Both the position numbers and the translations under genes were made by a program. Below, one piece after another: positions 1 through 7,213 of a DNA stretch of 14,444 nt (its first letter is position 1; every line of letters starts with the position of its first letter). The DNA lies in assembly GCA_028290325.1 (NCBI GenBank), contig JAQGJY010000128.1, positions 1 to 14,444 on the forward strand, given 5' to 3'. Origin of the DNA: Tardiphaga sp. (GTDB taxonomy: Bacteria > Pseudomonadota > Alphaproteobacteria > Rhizobiales > Xanthobacteraceae). The notes below the pieces were generated by a model. It worked only from the letters and a program-made list of their open reading frames with translations, had not been told where the DNA came from and ran no database searches.

Positions 1-595
1 CGGCGTTTCAATGTCGCCCGGTTACGCTTATGAGCGCGCGCCGGATCAGGAGCACTTCCTGAACCGCACCAAAACCAAAAAACTGTTCCGCGATGTCTTC
101 GCTCTCGGCAAGGGCAAGAAGTGGGACATCATGCATTCCGGCCTGTTTCTCGACTTCCTCGCCGGTAATCAGGAATACGAGTGCAAGCCCTGGGGCATGC
201 CCGCGCGTAATATCTTCGGCTGGCAGAAGCCCTGCTATCTGCTCGGCGAAGGTTACACCAAGACCTTCAAGGAATTGATGGAGACGACCGACTGGGACAC
301 CTACGGCACCGGCAAGTACGAGAAGTGCGCCGACTGTATGGCCCATTGCGGTTACGAACCAACGGCCGCCGACAACGCGATCAGCAATCCGTTCAAGGCG
401 ATGTGGGTGGCGATGCGTGGCGTTAGGACATCGGGTCCGATGGCTCCCGAAATCGATCTGACGAACCAGCGCCCGGCGCAGTACATGTTCTCGTCCGAAG
501 TGCAGAAACGCCTGTCCGACATCCGCAAGGATGAAGCCGCCGCGGCTGCCGCCAAGGCAGCGGCCAAAGCGCAAAAGGCATCGACGGCCGCTTAA
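1..595 (+). CDS. hpnH: HpnH, adenosyl-hopane synthase (radical SAM), 3' end only
   Basis: This is the C-terminal part of a reading frame that enters from the left edge: the codons before the first visible Met read Gly-Val-Ser, and the frame stops with TAA at 593-595. HpnH is a radical SAM enzyme that joins the 5'-deoxyadenosyl group of SAM to diploptene, giving adenosylhopane, the first step towards extended hopanoids. The visible part is the family's C-terminal (DUF3463-like) region, with a Cys-rich stretch KCADCMAHCGYEP at about 324-362 and the conserved GMPARNIFGWQKPCY block near 196-237. The radical SAM CxxxCxxC site lies outside the window. The last ~25 residues are an Ala/Lys-rich, low-complexity tail that is probably disordered. 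The gene runs towards hpnG instead of with it, and a shared terminator lies between them. The family call is firm; upstream partners are not visible. Confidence 0.93.
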   Translation, partial: GVSMSPGYAYERAPDQEHFLNRTKTKKLFRDVFALGKGKKWDIMHSGLFLDFLAGNQEYECKPWGMPARNIFGWQKPCYLLGEGYTKTFKELMETTDWDTYGTGKYEKCADCMAHCGYEPTAADNAISNPFKAMWVAMRGVRTSGPMAPEIDLTNQRPAQYMFSSEVQKRLSDIRKDEAAAAAAKAAAKAQKASTAA

Positions 596-617
596 ATTGC
601 GGCTCATCAATCGCAAT

Positions 618-653
618 AAAAGCCCCTCGCCAGATCGCTGGCGAGGGGCTTTT
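618..653. terminator. bidirectional intrinsic terminator between hpnH and hpnG
   Basis: There is a perfect 16-bp inverted repeat, 618-633 against 638-653, around the tetraloop ATCG. Its GC-rich core (GCCCCTCGCCAG) is flanked by A's on the left and T's on the right (T-rich to 659). It therefore gives a hairpin with a U-tract in both directions. It starts 23 bases after the hpnH stop and ends 41 bases before the hpnG stop, so it should end both converging transcripts. Confidence 0.9.
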
Positions 654-693
654 TATTTTGATCGACTTTGAAAAACGACTGCGAGAAGTTGGA

Positions 694-1434
694 TCAGCCC
701 TCCGCGACGGCCAGTCCGCCACCGCTCAGCAGGAAACCACGGCAACCGCGCAGGCTGCGAAGTGCCCGGTTGAAGTCACGGCCGGTCGAGACCAGCGACT
801 TCAGCACCGATGGATTTCGCGCGAGACCGCGCAACACCTTGCGAAGGTCGATGTCGCCATTCGGCTTGATCGCATGCGTCGCCAGTTCGGGCAGCGCCCT
901 TGTCGCCGGATCGCTGATGACGCGAATGGCCGCGAACGGCAGTCCGGCGGCGGCGGCGTAATCCGCCGCGATGTGGCTTTCCATGTCGCAGGCCGACGCC
1001 CCCGTCGAGGCCCGTAGCTCGAGCTTCCCGGCGCGCGCGGCAATGACCTTTTCGACGCCGACGAGGCTGCCGCGAATCACGCGACGTCCGCGCAGATCGG
1101 CATCGGACAGCACTTGGTGGCTGAATTCTTTACCGGCCATCCAGCGTCTGTCACCGCAGACGATGTCGGTCGCGACGACGACGTCGCCGGATTCCAGATC
1201 GGGATCGAGGCCACCGGCCACGCCGAAGCTGATGACGCCCCGGATCGAGGTCGAATCGAAACTCGCGAGAAGTGTGCGTAGAACCCGCGGGTCACTGCTG
1301 CTGCAAATGACAGTCATGCCTGGACCCGCCGCAATGCGCGCTTCCTGAACCAAACCTGTCACGATCAGAACCGGCCGCGAATCGCCTGGTGTCACGACCA
1401 GCTGCGCGGAGTCGCCCCCTACTCCCAAAATCAC
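694..1434 (-). CDS. hpnG: HpnG, hopanoid-associated nucleoside phosphorylase
   Basis: HpnG (246 aa) belongs to the purine nucleoside phosphorylase/MTA-nucleosidase fold. It removes adenine from adenosylhopane, giving the ribosyl/phosphoribosyl hopane used for bacteriohopanetetrol-type lipids. The phosphorylase-like core is visible: VLIVTGLVQEARIAAG near residues 22-37, a glycine-rich SFGVAGGLDP block near 69-78, and the acidic CDMESH nucleoside-binding motif near 149-154. The frame begins with GTG at 1434, sharing GTGA with the shc stop, and an AGGGG sits 7 bases upstream, so translation is probably coupled to shc. The ~20 residues before the conserved VLIVTG are longer than I recall for homologues; a second GTG (start of VTPGDSRP) is possible but has poor ribosome-site spacing. 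This is the last gene of the hpnC-D-E-shc-G operon. Confidence 0.9.
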   Translation of the reverse strand: MILGVGGDSAQLVVTPGDSRPVLIVTGLVQEARIAAGPGMTVICSSSDPRVLRTLLASFDSTSIRGVISFGVAGGLDPDLESGDVVVATDIVCGDRRWMAGKEFSHQVLSDADLRGRRVIRGSLVGVEKVIAARAGKLELRASTGASACDMESHIAADYAAAAGLPFAAIRVISDPATRALPELATHAIKPNGDIDLRKVLRGLARNPSVLKSLVSTGRDFNRALRSLRGCRGFLLSGGGLAVAEG

Positions 1435-3401
1435 ATTCCGACCCCTACCACCCTGCTATTGGTGCTCTTCAAATTCCGATACCGCGATAACGCCCAAAGC
1501 GGGAAGAACTTAGAGTAGCCGTGATAACGCAGATAGAATACGCGAGGAAAGCCTGTAGCGGTGTAGCGTTGCTCATCCCACAGCCCTTTTTCTGACTGTG
1601 TGTTAATTAGGCACTCAATGCCTTGCCGGGTGGACGGGTGATCGACCTCGCCGGCCGCCATCAATGCAAGCAAGGCCCATGCCGTTTGTGATGCCGTGGT
1701 CGGCGCGCGATCGAATTGCTTGTAATCGAGCCGATAGCTCGTTGCGTCCTCGCCCCAGCCGCCATCGCTGTTTTGTATCGACCGTAGCCAGGTGACCGCT
1801 TTCCGCATCATCGGATCCTGATGATCGACGCCGGCGGCATTGAGGGCGCACAACACCGACCAGGTGCCGTAGATGTAATTCAGCCCCCAGCGGCCATACC
1901 AGGAGCCATCCGGCAATTGCGTGCGGCGCAGGTAATCAACGCCGTCGGCAAGCGGCTTCGACGTGGCGATGGTTTCGCCAAGCTGCGCCAGCATCGAGAC
2001 GCAGCGCGCGGTGACGTCCTCGGTCGGCGGATCGAGCAGCGCGCCGTGGTCCGAAAACGGGATGCTGTTGAGATAATATTCGAGATTATCGACGTCGAAC
2101 GCGGCCCAGCCGCCATCGCGGCTCTGCATCCCCAGAATCCATTCCCGGGCACGCTCGATGGCGGCATCGTAATCGCGGCTGCCGGTCTCGCGGCGCGCGC
2201 GATCCATCGCCATCACCACGACCGCGGTATCGTCGAGGTCTGGATAATAGGCGTTGTTGTACTGGAACGCCCAGCCACCCGGCCGCAGGTCTGGACGCTT
2301 GACCGCCCAGTCGCCTTTGACGTCCAGCACCTGTTTCGGCAGCAGCCAGTCGAGCGCCTGTTTGGCCGGACCGACAGCGGCATCACCGGTCTCCAGCATT
2401 GCATGCGCGGTCAGCGCGGTGTCCCAGATCGGCGAGACGCACGGCTGGCAATAGGCCTCGTCCTCGTGGATCACCAGCAGCTTATCGATGCCGCGTCGTG
2501 TGACCGCGCGCGGCGGATGGTCGGCGTCAAAACCGAGCACCTCATACATCATCACGGTGTTGGCCATCGGCGGATAAATCGCGCCGAGCCCGTCCTCGCC
2601 ATTGAGCCGCTCCTCGATGAAGGCGATCGCCTTGTCGATCGATTTCCGCCGCAGGCTTTTGGGAAAAAACGGCTCGGCGACGCGCAGGATCCTGTCGAGC
2701 AGATCGAACGCCATGAACAGCACCTTGCTCTGGTGCGGTGCGCGCGCGGTGGTGCCGATCTTCTGCGGGTCCTGCAGGAACAGCTCGCGAATATCGATCT
2801 CACCAAGATTCTGCGCGCGCGGCTTCAGCGCGGCGAGCACCATCAGCGGCACGATGGTGGTCCGCGCCCAATAGGAAATCTTGTTGAGATGAAACGGAAA
2901 CCAGCGCGGCAGCAGCATGATTTCGACAGGTAATACCGGCACGGCATTCCAGCTCGTCACGCCGAACATCGCCAGCATGAAGCGCGTGAATACGTTGCTG
3001 TGAATCGCGCCGCCGCGTGAGCGGATCGCCGCGCGCGCGCGCGCCATGCACGGCGCGTTCGGATCCTCGCCCATCATCTTCAGCGCGAAGTACGCCTTGA
3101 CGCTCGCGCTCATGTCGAACTCGCCGTCATGAACGAGCGGCCAGCCGCCATGCGCGCCCTGAACCCGCTTCAGGTAGTTGCCGATCTTGCGCTCCAATTC
3201 GCGATCGACGGGCTCGGCAAGGTAATGCCGCAGCAGTATATATTCCGCGGGAATGGTGGCATCGGCTTCCAGCTCGAACACCCAGTGGCCGTCGCTCTGC
3301 TGATGCGCCAACAGACCTTGCGCGGCCACATCGATGCTCGACTGAAGAACGCCCGGCGTATCCACGCTGAGTTGGTATTGTCCGACTTCGATATCGCTCA
3401 T
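1431..3401 (-). CDS. shc: squalene-hopene cyclase
   Basis: Shc (HpnF) cyclises squalene to hopene/hopanol at the cytoplasmic membrane and is the central enzyme of the cluster. The catalytic Asp motif DLDDTA is complete (residues 401-406 if counted from the GTG at 3440). QW-type repeats run through the protein: QSDGHW, QSRDGGW, QLPDGSW, QNSDGGW and QSEKGLW. The N-terminal half also carries the conserved GAHGGWPLVHDG block. Length is 656 aa from ATG 3401 or 669 aa from GTG 3440. I prefer ATG 3401 because homologues are about 650-660 aa and no ribosome site is visible before the GTG; neither start has a strong one. The stop overlaps the hpnG start (GTGA). From memory the sequence is very close to the Rhodopseudomonas enzyme, and I see no missing key residue. 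Confidence 0.95.
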   Translation of the reverse strand: MSDIEVGQYQLSVDTPGVLQSSIDVAAQGLLAHQQSDGHWVFELEADATIPAEYILLRHYLAEPVDRELERKIGNYLKRVQGAHGGWPLVHDGEFDMSASVKAYFALKMMGEDPNAPCMARARAAIRSRGGAIHSNVFTRFMLAMFGVTSWNAVPVLPVEIMLLPRWFPFHLNKISYWARTTIVPLMVLAALKPRAQNLGEIDIRELFLQDPQKIGTTARAPHQSKVLFMAFDLLDRILRVAEPFFPKSLRRKSIDKAIAFIEERLNGEDGLGAIYPPMANTVMMYEVLGFDADHPPRAVTRRGIDKLLVIHEDEAYCQPCVSPIWDTALTAHAMLETGDAAVGPAKQALDWLLPKQVLDVKGDWAVKRPDLRPGGWAFQYNNAYYPDLDDTAVVVMAMDRARRETGSRDYDAAIERAREWILGMQSRDGGWAAFDVDNLEYYLNSIPFSDHGALLDPPTEDVTARCVSMLAQLGETIATSKPLADGVDYLRRTQLPDGSWYGRWGLNYIYGTWSVLCALNAAGVDHQDPMMRKAVTWLRSIQNSDGGWGEDATSYRLDYKQFDRAPTTASQTAWALLALMAAGEVDHPSTRQGIECLINTQSEKGLWDEQRYTATGFPRVFYLRYHGYSKFFPLWALSRYRNLKSTNSRVVGVGM

Positions 3402-3464
3402 AGCCAATCGCTCGCTTTGATTGATCGTATCGAGCGCCACGGGATCAAGCCCGCGGCGCGGTCT

Positions 3465-4733
3465 TCAGCTGTGCGGCATCGCCAGCACGAGATCGGCGGC
3501 GCGATCGCCCGACCGGATTGATCCTTCGATCGTTGCCGGCAGCCCCGTGTCGGTCCAGTCACCCGCGATAAACAGATTCGCCGCGCCGGTTTTCGCGCCC
3601 GGCCGCATCGCATTCTGCTTCGGTGTCGCGGCGAACGTGGCGCGACGCTCGCGCACGATCTGCCACGGCGGCAGATCACCTTCGGCGACCCCGTCCGGCA
3701 ATCCCGCCGTCTTGCAGATATCGCGCCAGATCGCGCGCGCCAATTCCTCGCGCGGCATGTTCACCAACCGATCGCCATTGCTGATCGTGATCGATAGCCG
3801 CTGCGGAAACGCGAACAACCATTCCACGAGACCACCCACGACGCCGGTCAGCGCCGGGCAGTCGGCCGGAGGATCATAGCGAAAATGCGCGTTGATGATG
3901 GCGCGGAATTCGGTCGGCCCGGTCAGGCCCGGCACGAGCGACGTCGCCGCGCGGGGCGGAACGGCGACGATGACGACATCGTGCGCAGCAACATCGATGC
4001 GGTCGGTGCCAAAATCCAGCGACACGGCGCGGCCACCGGCCTGCTTGATCGCACGCAATTCGTGGCCGAGATGAATGCCGGCGTTTCGTTGCTGCAGCAA
4101 TGCGACGGCCGGCTCGACCAGAACGGCGCTTAAACCGTCGCGCGCGATCAATGGCCGGCAATTCTGGCCACCCGCCAGCAACGTCTCGCGCACGATCGCA
4201 CCGGCGAGACCCGCCGAGCCCTCCGGCGGATCGACATTCAGCGCAGCCAACAGCAGCGGTTGCACGAGGCGATGATACAGAGTGCCGTCACAGGGAATCG
4301 CGTCGCCGACGAGGCGGCTGGTCGGCGACCACACCAGCGGCAGTAATTTCAGGTAGTCGCCGACCGACGTATCCGGCACGCGGCGCCGTGGGTCGAACAA
4401 CCACGACGGAATCCGCGAATTGCCGAGATCCAGCGTCCAGCGTTTGCCGCTTGAAAGATCGATAAAAGGGAACGTCGCGCGGTCCGGTCCGACTAGTCCG
4501 GCCTCGGTGCCGATCGATCGCGCATAGGCGCGGGCGTGATGATTGCCCGACAGCAGCAGGTGGTTGCCATTGTCGATCACGAGATCGGTCGCGGAATCGT
4601 AATAGGACCGGCAACGCCCGCCGGCCTGTTGCGTCGCTTCGTGGACATGGATCGCATAACCCGCGTTCGACAGGCGAATCGCGGCGGCAAGCCCGGACAA
4701 ACCGGCACCGATGATATGGGCGGTCTTCTGCAT
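3465..4733 (-). CDS. hpnE: HpnE, hydroxysqualene dehydroxylase (FAD-dependent)
   Basis: HpnE (422 aa) is a flavin amine-oxidase/phytoene-desaturase-like protein that reduces hydroxysqualene to squalene, the last step of the HpnCDE route. The Rossmann FAD site GAGLSG is at residues 9-14, followed about 20 residues later by the acidic-then-GGRC signature (HEATQQAGGRC). The C-terminal FAD-binding block FIAGDWTDTGLPATIEG is also intact. The ATG at 4733 shares its A with the hpnD stop (TGATG), indicating translational coupling. Only 24 to 63 bases separate it from shc, depending on which shc start is used. The length fits the family, and it is in the same operon as both enzymes that make its substrate. 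Confidence 0.94.
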   Translation of the reverse strand: MQKTAHIIGAGLSGLAAAIRLSNAGYAIHVHEATQQAGGRCRSYYDSATDLVIDNGNHLLLSGNHHARAYARSIGTEAGLVGPDRATFPFIDLSSGKRWTLDLGNSRIPSWLFDPRRRVPDTSVGDYLKLLPLVWSPTSRLVGDAIPCDGTLYHRLVQPLLLAALNVDPPEGSAGLAGAIVRETLLAGGQNCRPLIARDGLSAVLVEPAVALLQQRNAGIHLGHELRAIKQAGGRAVSLDFGTDRIDVAAHDVVIVAVPPRAATSLVPGLTGPTEFRAIINAHFRYDPPADCPALTGVVGGLVEWLFAFPQRLSITISNGDRLVNMPREELARAIWRDICKTAGLPDGVAEGDLPPWQIVRERRATFAATPKQNAMRPGAKTGAANLFIAGDWTDTGLPATIEGSIRSGDRAADLVLAMPHS

Positions 4734-5587
4734 CAGAGGATGCCGTATCGCAGCAGGATCGCGATCCGCGACGCCTTGCCGAGTTTGACAGGCGGACGCG
4801 GCGCGGCAAAGCCGCGTGCGACCAGCAGGTTGAGAATCGCGTGATAATATTTCGACATGATACGTGGAGCCTTGACGATGCGTCGCGGATGCCGCGCCAT
4901 CACCTCGTCGGCCTTCTCGAAATGGATTTGCGCGCGCTTCACCAGCGGCAGGCAGGCCCTAGGCAAAGCGGGGCTGGCCATCACCACGTCCGGATCGGCA
5001 CTGGTAATGCCGGCATGATACAGCCCTTCGCGCGGCAGATAGAGTCGGCCGATGCCCGCATCTTCATCGACATCGCGCAGGATGTTCGTGAGTTGCAAGG
5101 CGCGGCCAAGATGGTGCGCGAGTTCGATACCGTCGGCGTCGGGCAAACCAAACACTTTCACTGACAGACGTCCGACCGCGCTGGCGACGCGATCGCAATA
5201 GATATCGAGCGTGGCTTCATCCGGCGCGCGGATCTCCGCCGGCACGTCCATTTCCATGCCGTCGATGACGGCGAGGAAATCCTCGCGGCGCATGCCGAAC
5301 CGCTTCACCGAGGCCACGTAATCGCGCAGACGCGGCGGCGGATTGCCGGCATACAGCGCGTCGATATCGGCGCGCCAGACCTGCAACGCGGCGAGACGTT
5401 CGTCGCGCGGGCCGTCGGAATCGGCGATATCATCGACCTGCCGGCAAAAGCTGTAAATCTGGAACATCGCCTCGCGCTGCGCGCGCGGCAGGATCTTCAT
5501 GGCAGCGTAGAACGAGCTGCCGACCGCGATGCCTTCCTGAGACGGGCTTGGCGTCTTTTCGATGTCGGTTGCCATCTGCTGGTTCAT
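4733..5587 (-). CDS. hpnD: HpnD, presqualene diphosphate synthase
   Basis: HpnD condenses two farnesyl diphosphates into presqualene diphosphate. It is a trans-isoprenyl diphosphate synthase of the squalene/phytoene synthase family, with both Asp-rich Mg-diphosphate motifs: DDIAD at residues 52-56 and DVDED (D172, D176) after NILR. The open frame extends to 5638, but I place the start at the ATG at 5587 (284 aa), because it overlaps the hpnC stop by 4 bases (ATGA) and leaves a normal family length. A second ATG at 5575 is possible. Neither has a clear ribosome site, so the gene probably depends on re-initiation after hpnC. It is homologous to neighbouring hpnC, and the pair probably arose by old duplication. 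Confidence 0.94.
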   Translation of the reverse strand: MNQQMATDIEKTPSPSQEGIAVGSSFYAAMKILPRAQREAMFQIYSFCRQVDDIADSDGPRDERLAALQVWRADIDALYAGNPPPRLRDYVASVKRFGMRREDFLAVIDGMEMDVPAEIRAPDEATLDIYCDRVASAVGRLSVKVFGLPDADGIELAHHLGRALQLTNILRDVDEDAGIGRLYLPREGLYHAGITSADPDVVMASPALPRACLPLVKRAQIHFEKADEVMARHPRRIVKAPRIMSKYYHAILNLLVARGFAAPRPPVKLGKASRIAILLRYGIL

Positions 5588-6468
5588 GCCGATGGCGTCG
5601 ATCGCGGCAAAGGCCGGCCAATCGTGGCGCGCCGCCACATCCCGCCCGCGACCGCGGCGAGACTCAGACCGACCATGCTGGCCTTCGACAGATGCACGCG
5701 CTCGCTCAGGGGATCGCGGGTTTTCAGCATGTCGAGAATGTTGCGGGCGTAGCTGTGAATCACCGCGATCTCGCAGCCAAGCCGGGCATCGGCGACATGC
5801 GCGTCGAGCGCCTGGCTTTGCCGCAGCAGAAGTTCGGTCTTGTCGGCGAGTTCGCGAATGCAGGCCAGCAGCGGCATGGACGCGCGCGGCTGCTTCAGAT
5901 CCTCGACACGCGCGCCATGCCGCGCCAGGGTATCCCGCGGAATATACACGCGATCGAGGTTGCGGAAATCGTCACCGCAATCCTGCAAATGATTGTTGAT
6001 CTGCAATGCGGCGCACAAAGCATCGGACGCCGGCCAGGTGGCGGTGCTTTCGCCGTGAACGTCGAGCATGAAGCGCCCGACCGGCATCGCCGAGAACGAG
6101 CAGTAATGAATGAGGTCGTCCCAGTCCTCGGTCCGGCGCTTGGTGACATCCATGCGAAACGCCGTGATGACATCGCGGGCATGGCGTGGCGGCATGCCTC
6201 GCTGCGCCAACGCGGCGCGCAACACCACAGCTTCCGGCTGGCCCGCGCCGTGCCCTTGCCCGATCAGATCGTTGTCGAGTTCGTCGAGCAGGCGCAGCTT
6301 GGTCGCGTCGTCGAGATCGGCGTGGTCAGCGATATCGTCGGCGGTGCGGACGAAATTGTAAAAGGCGAGAATCAGCGCCCGATGACGCGGGTGGATGATC
6401 CACGACGCGACCGGAAAATTCTCGTCGCGGTGGGTTTTTCCCGACCGCAATTCGCCAGCAGACGACAT
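5584..6468 (-). CDS. hpnC: HpnC, hydroxysqualene synthase
   Basis: HpnC turns presqualene diphosphate into hydroxysqualene. Counting from ATG 6468 (294 aa), the two metal-binding motifs are DDIAD at residues 44-48 and DCGDD (D163, D167) after NNHLQ. This fits the squalene/phytoene synthase fold but differs from the NxxRD form in HpnD, as expected for HpnC. The frame stays open to 6579, but those 37 codons are Pro/Arg-rich and unlike the family, whereas MSSAGELRSGKTHRDENFPV is a typical HpnC start. No good Shine-Dalgarno precedes 6468. It is the first gene of the biosynthesis operon and overlaps hpnD by 4 bases. Confidence 0.93.
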   Translation of the reverse strand: MSSAGELRSGKTHRDENFPVASWIIHPRHRALILAFYNFVRTADDIADHADLDDATKLRLLDELDNDLIGQGHGAGQPEAVVLRAALAQRGMPPRHARDVITAFRMDVTKRRTEDWDDLIHYCSFSAMPVGRFMLDVHGESTATWPASDALCAALQINNHLQDCGDDFRNLDRVYIPRDTLARHGARVEDLKQPRASMPLLACIRELADKTELLLRQSQALDAHVADARLGCEIAVIHSYARNILDMLKTRDPLSERVHLSKASMVGLSLAAVAGGMWRRATIGRPLPRSTPSA

Positions 6469-6490
6469 GATGTTTCTAACGTTATGACCA

Positions 6491-6508
6491 CGGCGCAACC
6501 CCGCGCCG
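6491..6508 (-). other. small hairpin in the hpnC leader
   Basis: CGGCGC (6491-6496) and GCGCCG (6503-6508) are perfect inverted repeats around a 6-base loop, 23 bases before the hpnC ATG. A second inverted repeat, CGAAGC/GCTTCG (6532-6537 and 6547-6552), abuts the candidate -10. In such GC-rich DNA, 6-bp stems arise often by chance. They could shape the untranslated leader or hide the start, but there is no proof. Confidence 0.25.
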
Positions 6509-6550
6509 CCATAGCCCCGAAACCAGGGTGGCGAAGCGGGTTGCGGGCTT

Positions 6551-6579
6551 CGTATAATGGAAAACGGCGCGCAGACCAA
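6551..6579 (-). promoter_or_regulatory. candidate sigma-70 promoter for the hpnC-D-E-shc-G operon
   Basis: Read on the minus strand, TTGGTC (6579-6574) and TATACG (6556-6551) lie 17 bases apart, matching 3 of 6 and 4 of 6 consensus positions. The element sits in the 140-bp gap between the cysteine-rich gene and hpnC, about 80 bases before the hpnC ATG. It was picked by eye. The upstream gene has no clear terminator, so the operon could also be read through from it. Confidence 0.35.
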
Positions 6580-6608
6580 TGCTGGCGGCGCGCCGCCTGA
6601 AAACAGGC

Positions 6609-6848
6609 TTACTGGCCGTGGCTGACCAGAACGGCGTTACAGGCCTTGGAGATTTTCGGGCGGTTCTGCTGCAAGCAGGACAGAATGACGAGATCGCCCT
6701 GATCCATGATCTTGCGACAGAATTTTTGCACGTCGCGCGAACAGGCAGCCTGTTCCTGCGCGGTGCCGCTGCGTTGGGGCTGCTGCGCGAAGGCGCCGGT
6801 CGTCGCTGTCATCAGGAGCATGGCGGGGATCAAGGCAAATTTAAGCAT
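6609..6848 (-). CDS. small exported cysteine-rich protein
   Basis: This is a 79-aa protein with a signal peptide: MLKF, a hydrophobic stretch, then probable cleavage at AFA-QQ after residue 21. The mature part is about 58 aa with four cysteines (C36, C44, C58, C70), in a layout like the Cys-rich (FGFR-type, PF00839-like) repeat proteins common in Bradyrhizobium relatives. The motif ACSRDVQKFCRKIMDQGD, followed by a CLQQNRPKISKAC segment, supports this. The four cysteines probably form two disulfides in the periplasm. The start is well supported: AAGGA lies 5 bases before the ATG. It runs in the same direction as hpnC, ending 140 bases before it, so it may share a transcript or merely neighbour the operon. 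Its function is unknown; a link to hopanoids is only positional. Confidence 0.8.
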   Translation of the reverse strand: MLKFALIPAMLLMTATTGAFAQQPQRSGTAQEQAACSRDVQKFCRKIMDQGDLVILSCLQQNRPKISKACNAVLVSHGQ

Positions 6849-6853
6849 CGTCG

Positions 6854-6858
6854 TCCTT
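6854..6858 (-). promoter_or_regulatory. ribosome binding site of the cysteine-rich gene
   Basis: AAGGA on the minus strand lies 5 bases before the ATG at 6848. This is the best ribosome site in this part of the window and fixes the start of the 79-aa gene. Confidence 0.75.
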
Positions 6859-7172
6859 CATTCTTTCTTTAACGAACGGGTGATTCAACCGGTTGCTGAG
6901 TACATTGCCGGCGCGAAACCCAGCCGAATGGCCTGAGCAACAGCCCGCCGATCGGACAGGCCACTGGTATCGTTGGGGCTTACAAGCACCTCAAAATGCG
7001 GCCAAATTGACATCGGCAGAAGATTTATCGGGGCTGCCACATTCTGTATCCATCATTATATCTACCGGGCCACAGCTAATCATCATCGTGTTATGGCTGC
7101 CGGCAATTCTTCCGTGGTAGGTGATGAACCGGATCTGAACCATTCCGACTAAACCTGCGACGCAGCGACGTT

Positions 7173-7187
7173 CTGTGACGATCACAG
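7173..7187. promoter_or_regulatory. 15-bp inverted repeat upstream of exported protein gene
   Basis: CTGTGA-CGA-TCACAG is perfectly symmetric with a 3-base centre, and ends 26 bases before the ATG at 7214. It could be an operator or, if transcribed, a 6-bp RNA hairpin ahead of the ribosome site. The half-site resembles TGTGA of CRP-type regulators, but the spacing (3, not 6) does not fit that family. Confidence 0.35.
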
Positions 7188-7198
7188 GCTGCCATTTC

Positions 7199-7205
7199 AA
7201 GAGGA
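7199..7205 (+). promoter_or_regulatory. ribosome binding site deciding the start at 7214
   Basis: AAGAGGA lies 8 bases before ATG 7214. An earlier in-frame GTG at 7175 has no such site and lies within the inverted repeat, so the ATG is preferred. A GTG directly before the ATG (7211) is a minor alternative. Confidence 0.7.
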
Positions 7206-7213
7206 TACTTGTG

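Larger units (their letters stand above)
6849..7213. other. intergenic region between divergent small exported genes
   Basis: About 365 bp lie between the minus-strand cysteine-rich gene and the plus-strand exported gene. By hand count 89 of 180 bases at 6961-7140 are G or C (49%), less than the genes around it. It must hold the promoters of both genes, but I could not identify a convincing pair. A perfect TTGACA at 7007-7012 (+) has no -10 at the proper distance. A 10-bp palindrome CAACCGGTTG is at 6886-6895 and a 15-bp symmetric element at 7173-7187. Short open frames here on both strands lack ribosome sites and look non-coding. Confidence 0.5.

Noticed and set aside
1821..2933. Long plus-strand open frame (370 codons) opposite shc
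   Set aside because: It is fully antisense to a well-conserved cyclase and its protein is Arg/His/Gln-rich without a recognisable domain. It is a shadow of GC-rich codon use.
3030..3044. Alternating CG run inside shc as a slippage or phase-variation tract
   Set aside because: It encodes an ordinary Ala-Arg-Ala-Arg stretch in a GC-rich gene and is short; the reading frame is intact.
5548..6600. Plus-strand open frame (350 codons) opposite hpnC
   Set aside because: Antisense to hpnC, odd composition, no ribosome site or known motif.
7007..7012. Perfect TTGACA as a promoter -35 for the exported protein gene
   Set aside because: No TATAAT-like -10 occurs 16-18 bases later; the sequence there is GGGGCT.
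7173..7187. CRP/FNR binding site
   Set aside because: The half-sites are separated by 3 bases, not the 6 of CRP (TGTGA-N6-TCACA), and they do not match TTGAT-N4-ATCAA. It is kept only as an unassigned inverted repeat.
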